Origin: Eoetvoesia sp035555955
Lineage (GTDB): Bacteria > Pseudomonadota > Gammaproteobacteria > Burkholderiales > Burkholderiaceae_B
Length of the DNA stretch: 64,000 nt
Assembly (NCBI RefSeq): GCF_035555955.1
Contig: NZ_DATMGA010000066.1
Span: 62,001-126,000 of the forward strand
Direction: 5' to 3'
Part shown: in pieces, positions 33,251-40,323 of the stretch
Position numbering within the stretch: the stretch's first letter is position 1
Layout of the letters: each line of letters starts with the position of its first letter
Notes under the pieces: generated by a model
Told to the model about the DNA's origin: nothing
Databases searched by the model: none
What the model saw: only the letters and a program-made list of their open reading frames with translations
Translations under genes and position numbers: made by a program

Positions 33251-33988
33251 CTAGTTACGTTGCGTTACCGACGCGGTGTTGTAGCTGCCGATCTGGGTGA
33301 CCTGGGCGTTCAGGTTGTGGCCGGTCTGCGTGATGGTGGCCACATTGCCCACGCCCGATTGCGACATCTTGGCCCACAGCGCCTTGCCGTCCTGGCTGAT
33401 GTAGCCGTCGTTGTTATAGCCGGTTTGATACATTTCCGCCGTGGTCCAGGTTGCCGGGCCATACCAGCCGCCGTTGGTGCCGTTCTGTAGAATGACTCCA
33501 ACATTGTCGACGCCGCTTTGGTTCAGAATGCCGTTGTCATTCTTGCCGGTTTGTTTGATGGTGGCGTCGTTACCCCATCCCCAGCCGGTCTGGCTGATGG
33601 ATGCGACCAGATTTTCGCCGGGATTCGAGAACCAGCCCCATCCGCTGCCGCTTTGCGATATGTAGGTCTTGCCGCCGTTGGCTGTCTGATAGACATTGGC
33701 GCTGGAGTTGTTGACCTCGTTCTGGTCGATCGTATTGTCGTTGCTGTTGCCCCAGTTCGTAAGAATGGTGGAGCTGGTGTTGTTGGTGTCTTCTTGATGA
33801 ACGACGTTCTTGTTGTAATTGCCATAAGTGGTGACCGTGGCATCGGTGTTGCTGCTGTAGAACTGTTCGATGGTCGAGTCGTTGCCGGAGCCATTCTGGT
33901 AAATGGTGGCATTGTCGGCGGCCATGGCGATTCCTGTTCCGAATGCCAGGACGATGCCCAGGGCTGTTGCTGTAAGTCTGTTGCTCAT
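33251..33988 (-). CDS. Curlin-repeat amyloid subunit (CsgA/CsgB type), Trp-rich
   Basis: A secreted functional-amyloid subunit. The 245-residue protein has a Sec signal (MSNRLTATALGIVLAFGTGIAMA|AD) and about ten imperfect repeats of the curlin type (S/N-x-x-G-x-x-N-x-A-x-I-x-Q), for example SGVGNVATITQTGHNLNAQV and GSGNDSTIEQ. It is much longer than E. coli CsgA (151 residues). It carries eight tryptophans, several in GWGW and GGWYG turns, which are unusual in curlins. It is the only curlin in the cluster, with no separate CsgB nucleator, so it may nucleate itself. It lies after csgG in the operon. Confidence 0.9.
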   Translation of the reverse strand: MSNRLTATALGIVLAFGTGIAMAADNATIYQNGSGNDSTIEQFYSSNTDATVTTYGNYNKNVVHQEDTNNTSSTILTNWGNSNDNTIDQNEVNNSSANVYQTANGGKTYISQSGSGWGWFSNPGENLVASISQTGWGWGNDATIKQTGKNDNGILNQSGVDNVGVILQNGTNGGWYGPATWTTAEMYQTGYNNDGYISQDGKALWAKMSQSGVGNVATITQTGHNLNAQVTQIGSYNTASVTQRN

Positions 33989-34073
33989 GTTGCTCTCCTC
34001 TTGATAAGGCCTGGTGTTGCCCGCAAATCCGGCGGCCTACGAAACGGATTTGCGGAAAATCGGCAGGACGCCA

Positions 34074-35075
34074 TCACGGCACGGGCTTGGCTTCCGCATT
34101 GGGCTCCTGGGTCTGGCTTGCGTTGTCCGAGGCTGCGCCGGTCGATGCGTCACGCGATGCAGCCGTCGCCTCCGCATCGCCGACGGGTGTCGTGGTGGCG
34201 TAGGTGTCTTCCTGATTCAGATAGCTCTGGATGATGGGGTTCTTCCAGTCGGCCTGATTGCGCAGCCTCCAGTTCCCGTCGCGAATGCCCTGTACGGTCA
34301 GATGGATCACGGCGGCCTCGATGGCTTCCTTGACGCACAGCTGCACGGGCTCGTTGCGGGTTACGCCTCCTTCGATCTCAAGCAGATCCTTGAAGTTGAC
34401 GAACTTGTAGACGCTGGGCTGAACCTCGTAGGAAAAAATGGTCTTGGTGGTCGACACCGTTTGCAGGACTTTCCCGGTGCGGATATCGACACTTCTAAGG
34501 CCTATGGTTACCTGATCGACGCGATATTCCGTCGACATGCCGACCCCCAGGAATTTGGCCCCCAGCCCCCCCGTCTTGACATTGCTTTCGTAGGCCAGGA
34601 TGCCGCCGTCTATCATGATCGACGCGGGCAGAAGCGCGGGGATCTTGATGGCGGGCGCGTTTTTATCTTGCGACCCGTCCAGCGCGCGGACAATGCGGCG
34701 TTCGGTCAGGAGTTCCTGCAGGCTTTCCCTTTCGACCGGGATATACCAGCCCGAGTCCTTGAGCGCCTTGATCAGCATGGTCGCGGCGCCCTGGGTCACC
34801 GAAGTCGAGAACGAACTGTCCGGCGAAGGCTTGTACTGGCCGGTCTGGTCCCTGAACCCATAAACGGCCACGGTTACCGGCCCCATGGGCGGCGGCAGCC
34901 TGAGCAGGTCATGTGACGAGGGCGTCGGCGGAGTCAGCTGGGCCGGCGAAGCGACTTCGGCGGGCTTGTAGGGAACGGCGCAAGCGGCGAGCGCCGCGCA
35001 GGCCAACGCAGTCAGCATCAGCCTGGCGCAGCGCCGCGGCTTCCCCTCGGATTTTCTTATGATGATTGTTTTCAT
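34074..35075 (-). CDS. csgG: Curli secretion channel lipoprotein CsgG
   Basis: CsgG forms the nonameric outer-membrane pore for curlin secretion. The protein (333 residues) has a lipoprotein signal (LTALACAALAACAVPY, lipobox LAAC). The pore-forming core has PVTVAVYGFRDQTGQYKPSP, FSTSVTQGAATMLIKALKDS, RESLQELLTERRIVRALDGS and IMIDGGILAYESNVKTGGLG. The C-terminus extends about 50 residues beyond E. coli CsgG with a Gln/Glu/Ala-rich tail. The start overlaps the csgF stop by 4 nt. Confidence 0.96.
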   Translation of the reverse strand: MKTIIIRKSEGKPRRCARLMLTALACAALAACAVPYKPAEVASPAQLTPPTPSSHDLLRLPPPMGPVTVAVYGFRDQTGQYKPSPDSSFSTSVTQGAATMLIKALKDSGWYIPVERESLQELLTERRIVRALDGSQDKNAPAIKIPALLPASIMIDGGILAYESNVKTGGLGAKFLGVGMSTEYRVDQVTIGLRSVDIRTGKVLQTVSTTKTIFSYEVQPSVYKFVNFKDLLEIEGGVTRNEPVQLCVKEAIEAAVIHLTVQGIRDGNWRLRNQADWKNPIIQSYLNQEDTYATTTPVGDAEATAASRDASTGAASDNASQTQEPNAEAKPVP

Positions 35076-35533
35076 GGCTGCTGCACCTGGAAGATGGTTG
35101 TCGCACCGGTGCTCTTGTCGAGCGTGGTGACGGTGACCGTGCCATCGACGGGTGTGCCGATGGTGATGGTGTAGCTGCCCGTGTCGAAAGTGCCCGGCAC
35201 GAAATTGCCGTTGGCATCCACCAGCTTGGTGGTTGCCGCCGAGGCAAGGCGGTTCAGAATATTGTTTTCAAGCGCGCTCTGAAAATTTTGCAGCGGTGAA
35301 GTGCCGCTGTCGATGCCCGTGGCGCTGCCGGCATCGGGGTCGGTGTGGCGATTGGTGGCCTGGGCCTCGTTGAGCAGGACGGGGCCGTTGAGCGGGTTGC
35401 CGCCGAACGATGGATTGACCGGCGTGTACACCATTTCCGTGGCGGCGGCGGATCCGCCCGCCGCCAGGGCCGCAACCAGAAGGGAGACGCGCAAGCTTGT
35501 CCCGGCTGCCTTGAATGTGGTCGATTTTTTCAT
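35072..35533 (-). CDS. csgF: Curli assembly component CsgF
   Basis: CsgF caps the CsgG pore outside the cell and anchors the curlin nucleator. The product has 153 residues, with a signal peptide (SLLVAALAAGGSAAA) and the family's YTPVNPSFGGNPLNGPVLLN motif at the mature N-terminus, the segment that inserts into CsgG. The C-terminal half is beta-rich. It abuts csgE with no gap. Confidence 0.95.
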   Translation of the reverse strand: MKKSTTFKAAGTSLRVSLLVAALAAGGSAAATEMVYTPVNPSFGGNPLNGPVLLNEAQATNRHTDPDAGSATGIDSGTSPLQNFQSALENNILNRLASAATTKLVDANGNFVPGTFDTGSYTITIGTPVDGTVTVTTLDKSTGATTIFQVQQP

Positions 35534-36016
35534 TTAAAACTCCTCTGCACCCAGATCTTTGGAATGAAACATCAATCGCTGCAACTCGCTGTTTTCAATA
35601 TTCTTGAAGGTGATTTGAGCCGCCTGTTCGCTGACGCTCTTGGCGGCCTGGCGCGCTGGCGACAAGAATGTGCGAAACATGCGGCTGTTCCGGAATTGCA
35701 CCCATACCTCGCTTCCCCAGCGCGCGGTTGGGCGTTCGTATATTGAAATCGTGTATTTGTGGTCGGGATCTATTTCGTTCCAGGCGTTGGCAAAGTACTG
35801 ATAGAAGTCGTTGCCGAGCACGGTGACGGTGTGATTGATGACCATGCCGCCCAGCGGATCCGTCAGCAGCCTTTTTGCGCTGGCGTCGGGATCGGGCAGT
35901 TTGGGCGCCTGTTCCGAATGCTGGTTGTTGGCGCCGTTGCTTGCATTGGCGGCGCCCACAGCAAAGGCGCATGCCAAGAGAAGGCCAAGAGCGGCGTGCT
36001 TGATATGCGCATGCAT
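35534..36016 (-). CDS. csgE: Curli transport specificity factor CsgE
   Basis: CsgE caps the periplasmic side of CsgG and guides curlin in. The start was set at the ATG of MHAHIKHAALGLLLACAF, because AGGAG lies 9 nt before it; the frame extends 40 codons further upstream without a leader. The signal peptide ends near VGAANA. The core shows GGMVINHTVTVLGNDFYQYF and KYTISIYERPTARWGSEVWV, matching CsgE. It is the first gene of the minus-strand operon csgE-csgF-csgG-curlin-csgH. Confidence 0.94.
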   Translation of the reverse strand: MHAHIKHAALGLLLACAFAVGAANASNGANNQHSEQAPKLPDPDASAKRLLTDPLGGMVINHTVTVLGNDFYQYFANAWNEIDPDHKYTISIYERPTARWGSEVWVQFRNSRMFRTFLSPARQAAKSVSEQAAQITFKNIENSELQRLMFHSKDLGAEEF

Positions 36017-36125
36017 TCGGACTCTCCTCATGGTGCTGGCTGGACATTGATCGGAGCCATCGAGCGAGAGGCGACGAGGTTGTCGGGACTCGCGATGGGT
36101 TGGTGGCGATCGGCGTCGGCCGGTT

Positions 36126-36157
36126 CTTAACGTCAAAAAATGTTATGAATCGTTAAG
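36126..36157. promoter_or_regulatory. Inverted repeat upstream of csgE
   Basis: CTTAACG (36126-36132) and CGTTAAG (36151-36157) form a perfect 7-bp dyad with an 18-nt AT-rich spacer, 110-140 nt before the csgE start. The gap between csgE and pgaD (36017-36470) also holds two CTAGTAC motifs (36226 and 36269). One of these elements is probably the curli operator, but the bound protein is unknown. Confidence 0.5.
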
Positions 36158-36415
36158 TCCATGATAGGGATGTGTTGCGACTGGAAACATGCGTCGTATA
36201 ACGTAATCCAGGGCGGATCAACAGCCTAGTACGTCTTGCTCGGTTTGGCGGATGCGGTCGTGGCTGTTCTAGTACTTTTTCCGGGGGCGAAAGATCGGAG
36301 CTCGGCCATTTGGATGAGGCATCGCCTGTCCTTTCTCGCCATCCTTCATGGGCCGCGCAAGGCGCCCCGGTCGAGCCTTTCGCGCAGTGCATTGCCATGA
36401 GCCATAAAGTGAAGC

Positions 36416-36433
36416 GGCCGGCTTAAGCCGGCC
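36416..36433 (-). terminator. Terminator-like palindrome after pgaD
   Basis: GGCCGGC-TTAA-GCCGGCC, 38 nt beyond the pgaD stop on the minus strand, followed by GCTTCACTTTATGG. The stem is strong but the T-run poor. Confidence 0.6.
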
Positions 36434-36470
36434 ACGGTTTGGATCATATGGAGGCGCTTGCGGTGATTCG

Positions 36471-36950
36471 TCAGGCAAGCCGCGTCGCATCGAAGATATC
36501 GGAGTTGCTGACCGGCGGTATGCGCAGCTTGTCGGTCTGCAAGGCGGCGATTTCGCCGTCGTCGGTATGATGGATGACGGTGATCCTGCTGTCATGGACG
36601 TCATGCAGCTGGGCGCTGCTTAGCGCGAAGTCGGCGGCGGTGACTGCGTCGTCGGGCGCGCTGCGCGCCTGGACTTTTCGTGGAGGAGGGAACAGCCGCT
36701 TGTGGTAGGTGCCCCATAGTACGACGAGCAGGGCATTGAAGGCGGCAATGGTCAGATAAATGAGCAGTGTTTCCAAGGTTGGCGCGACGAGCGACAGCGA
36801 GGGCGCATCGCCCTGCAGCGTCGATGCCATGGAAATGGACAGGATGCTGCTGGATGCCAGGTATACGAACCCAACCCAGCCTATGGCGGTCATGCCGGCG
36901 TCGATGGCGCTGTTGGCGCGGGAACACGGTGTATGGATGATTCTGATCAT
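36471..36950 (-). CDS. pgaD: PNAG synthesis auxiliary membrane protein PgaD (BpsD)
   Basis: PgaD joins PgaC to make the cyclic-di-GMP-activated poly-N-acetylglucosamine synthase. The start ATG 36950 overlaps pgaC by 4 nt and has AGGAG 6 nt upstream, giving 159 residues. Two membrane segments are clear (TAIGWVGFVYLASSSILSIS and LLIYLTIAAFNALLVVLWG), followed by YHKRLFPPP and a longer polar C-terminal tail than in E. coli PgaD (137 residues). Identification rests on size, topology and operon place. Confidence 0.9.
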   Translation of the reverse strand: MIRIIHTPCSRANSAIDAGMTAIGWVGFVYLASSSILSISMASTLQGDAPSLSLVAPTLETLLIYLTIAAFNALLVVLWGTYHKRLFPPPRKVQARSAPDDAVTAADFALSSAQLHDVHDSRITVIHHTDDGEIAALQTDKLRIPPVSNSDIFDATRLA

Positions 36951-38281
36951 GATGACTCCTTTTTTATGCCTCGGTCGGGACTCGTCCACCTGGCGCGGCG
37001 ACGGCGCGTCCTTAGCATTACTTTGGGGAAACTTACCAAGGTTGTGAATAAGCTGATGAGCCAGTAGACGAATGGATACCAGACTATCCAATAGAGGGAG
37101 TGCGACAGGTCCGGCTCGTACTTGCGGTCGATGAGAACGCTCACGCCGAATTGCAGCATGCACATCAGCGCAAGCACCATGCCTGTAAAGGACGGCAGCA
37201 ATAGGGAAGGGATGTGCAGTGCGTCGGGCATCGGCATGATCAGGCCTATCAGCCATAGCAGCGCGACAAGAGCCAGCCCGAAGGCCCAGATGGTCGACAT
37301 GACGAACTCGATGATGAGCGGCCACATCCGGCGCAGTTCCCACGACCCCAGGCAATCCAGGTTCTTGAGCAGTACTTCGGCGCCGCCCTGGGCCCAGCGC
37401 CGGCGCTGGCGCCACAGCCCATTCAGGGTTTCGGGCATCAGCACGCCGCATAGCGCACGCGGCTCGAAAAACACAGACCATTGATCGCGTTGCAGCTTCC
37501 AGGTGATGTCGATGTCCTCGGTGATCATGTCCAGGCTCCAGTAACCGACACGTTCCAGCGCTTCGCGCCGGAATGCCGTGACCACGCCCGAGACGCTGTA
37601 TATTTGGCCGTAGACTCTTTGCGCCCGCTTGGTCAGGCCGATGATGGAAGAGAACTCGCCCACCTGTATGCGTCCGATCAAGGTGGAGCGTGTGCGTATG
37701 CGAGGGTTCCCGGTCACGGCGCCGACCCGCGGGTGGTCGATCAAGGGCGCGACCAGATAGCTGACCGCATTCGGCTCGAGCATGGCGTCGCCGTCGATGC
37801 ATACGAGATAGTCGCTGCGCGATGCCATGGCGCCCATGCGCAGCGCCATGGCCTTGCCCTGGTTGCGCGCAAGATGGATGACGCGCAGGCGCGGATGATA
37901 GGCCGTCAGCCGGTCGAGCAGATCGGCGGTGCCATCGGTGGAGCCGTCGTTGATGGCGATGACTTCGATATGCGGATAGTCCTGCTGCAGCGCGGCCAAT
38001 ATGGTTTCTTCGGCATGTTCTTCTTCATCGTGGCAGGGAATCAGAATGCTGACCAGGGGCGAGCCTTTCAGCCATGGGCCGGGCTGGGCCGGGGACCACT
38101 TCCAGTGTCTTTCCCAGATGAACCAGAAGTACAGGCCTCCCGCTATCCATATGCCCGACATGAACAGGGGATAGAAGAACACGAAGTTCAGCAGGACGTC
38201 GCTGGTCAAGGTAGCCAGCAGGCCGATAGGCGCTCCCAGAACCAGGCACAGGATCAGAAAGGCGATGATTCGATCTATCAT
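36947..38281 (-). CDS. pgaC: Poly-beta-1,6-N-acetylglucosamine synthase PgaC (BpsC)
   Basis: This family 2 glycosyltransferase polymerises UDP-GlcNAc and extrudes the chain across the inner membrane. The start ATG 38281 overlaps pgaB by 4 nt, giving 444 residues. Two N-terminal membrane segments precede the catalytic domain with DGDA (162-166 region), TED (254-256) and QRRRW (292-296), the processive D,D,D,QxxRW pattern. C-terminal membrane helices follow. The open frame extends upstream into pgaB DNA but is not coding there. Activity in E. coli needs cyclic-di-GMP bound by PgaC-PgaD. Confidence 0.97.
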   Translation of the reverse strand: MIDRIIAFLILCLVLGAPIGLLATLTSDVLLNFVFFYPLFMSGIWIAGGLYFWFIWERHWKWSPAQPGPWLKGSPLVSILIPCHDEEEHAEETILAALQQDYPHIEVIAINDGSTDGTADLLDRLTAYHPRLRVIHLARNQGKAMALRMGAMASRSDYLVCIDGDAMLEPNAVSYLVAPLIDHPRVGAVTGNPRIRTRSTLIGRIQVGEFSSIIGLTKRAQRVYGQIYSVSGVVTAFRREALERVGYWSLDMITEDIDITWKLQRDQWSVFFEPRALCGVLMPETLNGLWRQRRRWAQGGAEVLLKNLDCLGSWELRRMWPLIIEFVMSTIWAFGLALVALLWLIGLIMPMPDALHIPSLLLPSFTGMVLALMCMLQFGVSVLIDRKYEPDLSHSLYWIVWYPFVYWLISLFTTLVSFPKVMLRTRRRRARWTSPDRGIKKESS

Positions 38282-40314
38282 GGAAATGGATACCAGGCTG
38301 TTGATATGGCCGGCCGAATGATGTCGAGCCGGGGCTGATTCCTTGAGAAATCGTCTGGGTAATAACCGAAGCTTGGCGCTCCTCTCAGCAACAGGCGATC
38401 CATCCAGCGGGCGACGGTTCTGGACGGCACCGCCCGCGATGTGTCGTGGCCGCCATGGCCTTGCCGGCTCCAATCCTGCGCTTGCACTTCGAATACCGTC
38501 CTGGTCAAAGCGCGGGGCTTGGCCGCGACCGCATCGACCAGTTTGTCGAGCCATGCATCGGCCTGGCTGGGAGGAACGCCCTCCATGAGCGGCATGGCCA
38601 TGAGCGCGGTCCAGTCGTAGTTGGAGAGAAAGTCGTCCAGGTTCTGGGCGAACCAGGCTTCGCTTTTGGGGTCGAGCACCGGCTGTGCGTAGAGGTTGCG
38701 CGCAGTCATGATCTGCGGCCCGCGGATGGCGCGCACATGCTCGGTCAGCGTATTGGTGAAGTCCGTGAGGTATTGGCTTTTGAAGCGTGTCCAGCGTTGC
38801 ATGAGCCCAGGGTCGGCCCGCAGGGCATCGATGTCGCCCGGCAGGCCGGCCAGGCGATACGCGGCCAGGGCAGCGGGGCCGGCGTCCTCGAAGTCCGAAA
38901 GCATGGCGTCGTCGTGATAAAGAATGCCGCTGAAATTGGCGTGCCGGGACAGGTCTTCGTAAAGGTCGATGATTTGCCTGCGGGCCTCGGGGTCGAAGGG
39001 TGAAAGCCGTTGGTATTGCCGGGGGTCGACGCTTGCCTGCTTGTGCACGGGATCCCAGCGTTCGACCCGGGCTATGGACGGGGCAAGATCGAAGCTCAGC
39101 ACGGGCATCCACGCGTATACCTTGACGGAAGAGCGGGTGATCAACTGCCAGGCGACACGGTTGAACAGATCCGCGCGCATGGGCAGGTGGCGATTGGGAA
39201 AATAAACCGACTTGACCAGGCCGTCACCATCCGGGTCGGCGAATGCCTGCAGGAATACCGTGGTGATCTGCAGGTCGGCGATGCGCTGCACCAGTTGGCC
39301 GATGTTGCGTTCCTGCTGGGCGGGATCGGGATCGTAGATGTAGTCCAGGTCGACGTGCGCGACGCGCATGATGCGCGGGTTTTCCACGTCCATGATGTTG
39401 CTGGCGAATTCCGAAAGCCGCGGATCTTCCGAAACGAGCAGCCGGGGCGTGCTCATCAGGCTGTCGACATTGCCCAGCGCTGTTTCCTGCAAGGTCAGCG
39501 CCATCTTGTAGCCATGCTTTTCCAGTATCCTCAACGCCTGGCCATTGGCTTCGCCGTAGGGCCAGGCCCAGACCCGCGGGCTTTTCCCCGTGATTTGATG
39601 GATGCGGCGGGTAATGCGGCCCACGTCGGCGTCGATGCGCTTTTCGAATGCCTCGGTGCTTTCATACGTCCCGGTCTTCGGGTCGTAGGCATAGGTGGCG
39701 GCGGCGGGCTCCAGGTTTCCCTGCGGGTTGCCTTGCACGCCCTTGTGCTCGTCGTAGGTGTGCGCGCCGATTTCCACCAGCGCAGACCTGGACAGCTCGC
39801 GGAGCTGGGCGGGGGTCAGGAATTTCTTGCGTGGAGCCAGCTTGTCTCCAAACCGGACCTCCTGGTCCGGTGGGGTATCCAGCCAGGCACCGACGGGAGA
39901 AACCACGGCGGGCCAATGGTAGGCCTTGAGCATGGGAAAGACGCGGGTGTAGAAGCTGCTGTACCCGTCGTCGAAGGTGAGCAGCACGGCTTTTGGCGGC
40001 AGCGGTGCGCCGCCGTTGCGGGCCGCCAGTATCTGATCCACGGAAACAGGGTGGTAGCCGTTCTCGCGCAGCCAGGAAAATTGCTCCTCGAGATGGTCGG
40101 TGCGCACGGCAAGAAAAGTCTGGTCCGGGTCCCGGTCTTCGACATCGTGATAGGCCAGCACCAGGAAGCCGCCCGCCGGCCAGGCCTGCTCGTTCGCCGG
40201 CACTGGGCGCAGGCCTGGCGCGACGAAAGGGGGAATGTCTCGCGCGCAGCCATTGAGCAGGAACGACGCGAACAAGATTATTGCCAGGAACCGCAAGCGA
40301 AGAAGAGTAGGCAT
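38278..40314 (-). CDS. pgaB: Poly-N-acetylglucosamine deacetylase/hydrolase lipoprotein PgaB (BpsB)
   Basis: PgaB partly deacetylates PNAG in the periplasm, which is needed for export. The 678 residues start with a lipoprotein signal (FLLNGCARD, Cys23). The N-terminal carbohydrate esterase 4 domain has YHDV and TFDDGYSSFY (about 113-122) and the metal-binding GAHTYDEH. The C-terminal glycoside-hydrolase-like domain begins about residue 310 (RVAHVDLDYIYDPDPAQQ), which in Bordetella BpsB cleaves PNAG. It is 9 nt from pgaA. Confidence 0.97.
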   Translation of the reverse strand: MPTLLRLRFLAIILFASFLLNGCARDIPPFVAPGLRPVPANEQAWPAGGFLVLAYHDVEDRDPDQTFLAVRTDHLEEQFSWLRENGYHPVSVDQILAARNGGAPLPPKAVLLTFDDGYSSFYTRVFPMLKAYHWPAVVSPVGAWLDTPPDQEVRFGDKLAPRKKFLTPAQLRELSRSALVEIGAHTYDEHKGVQGNPQGNLEPAAATYAYDPKTGTYESTEAFEKRIDADVGRITRRIHQITGKSPRVWAWPYGEANGQALRILEKHGYKMALTLQETALGNVDSLMSTPRLLVSEDPRLSEFASNIMDVENPRIMRVAHVDLDYIYDPDPAQQERNIGQLVQRIADLQITTVFLQAFADPDGDGLVKSVYFPNRHLPMRADLFNRVAWQLITRSSVKVYAWMPVLSFDLAPSIARVERWDPVHKQASVDPRQYQRLSPFDPEARRQIIDLYEDLSRHANFSGILYHDDAMLSDFEDAGPAALAAYRLAGLPGDIDALRADPGLMQRWTRFKSQYLTDFTNTLTEHVRAIRGPQIMTARNLYAQPVLDPKSEAWFAQNLDDFLSNYDWTALMAMPLMEGVPPSQADAWLDKLVDAVAAKPRALTRTVFEVQAQDWSRQGHGGHDTSRAVPSRTVARWMDRLLLRGAPSFGYYPDDFSRNQPRLDIIRPAISTAWYPFP

Positions 40315-40323
40315 GGCGGCTCC

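Noticed and set aside
33251..33988. DNA-level tandem repeats in the curlin gene
   Set aside because: The repetition is at the protein level; codons have diverged too far to call DNA repeats.
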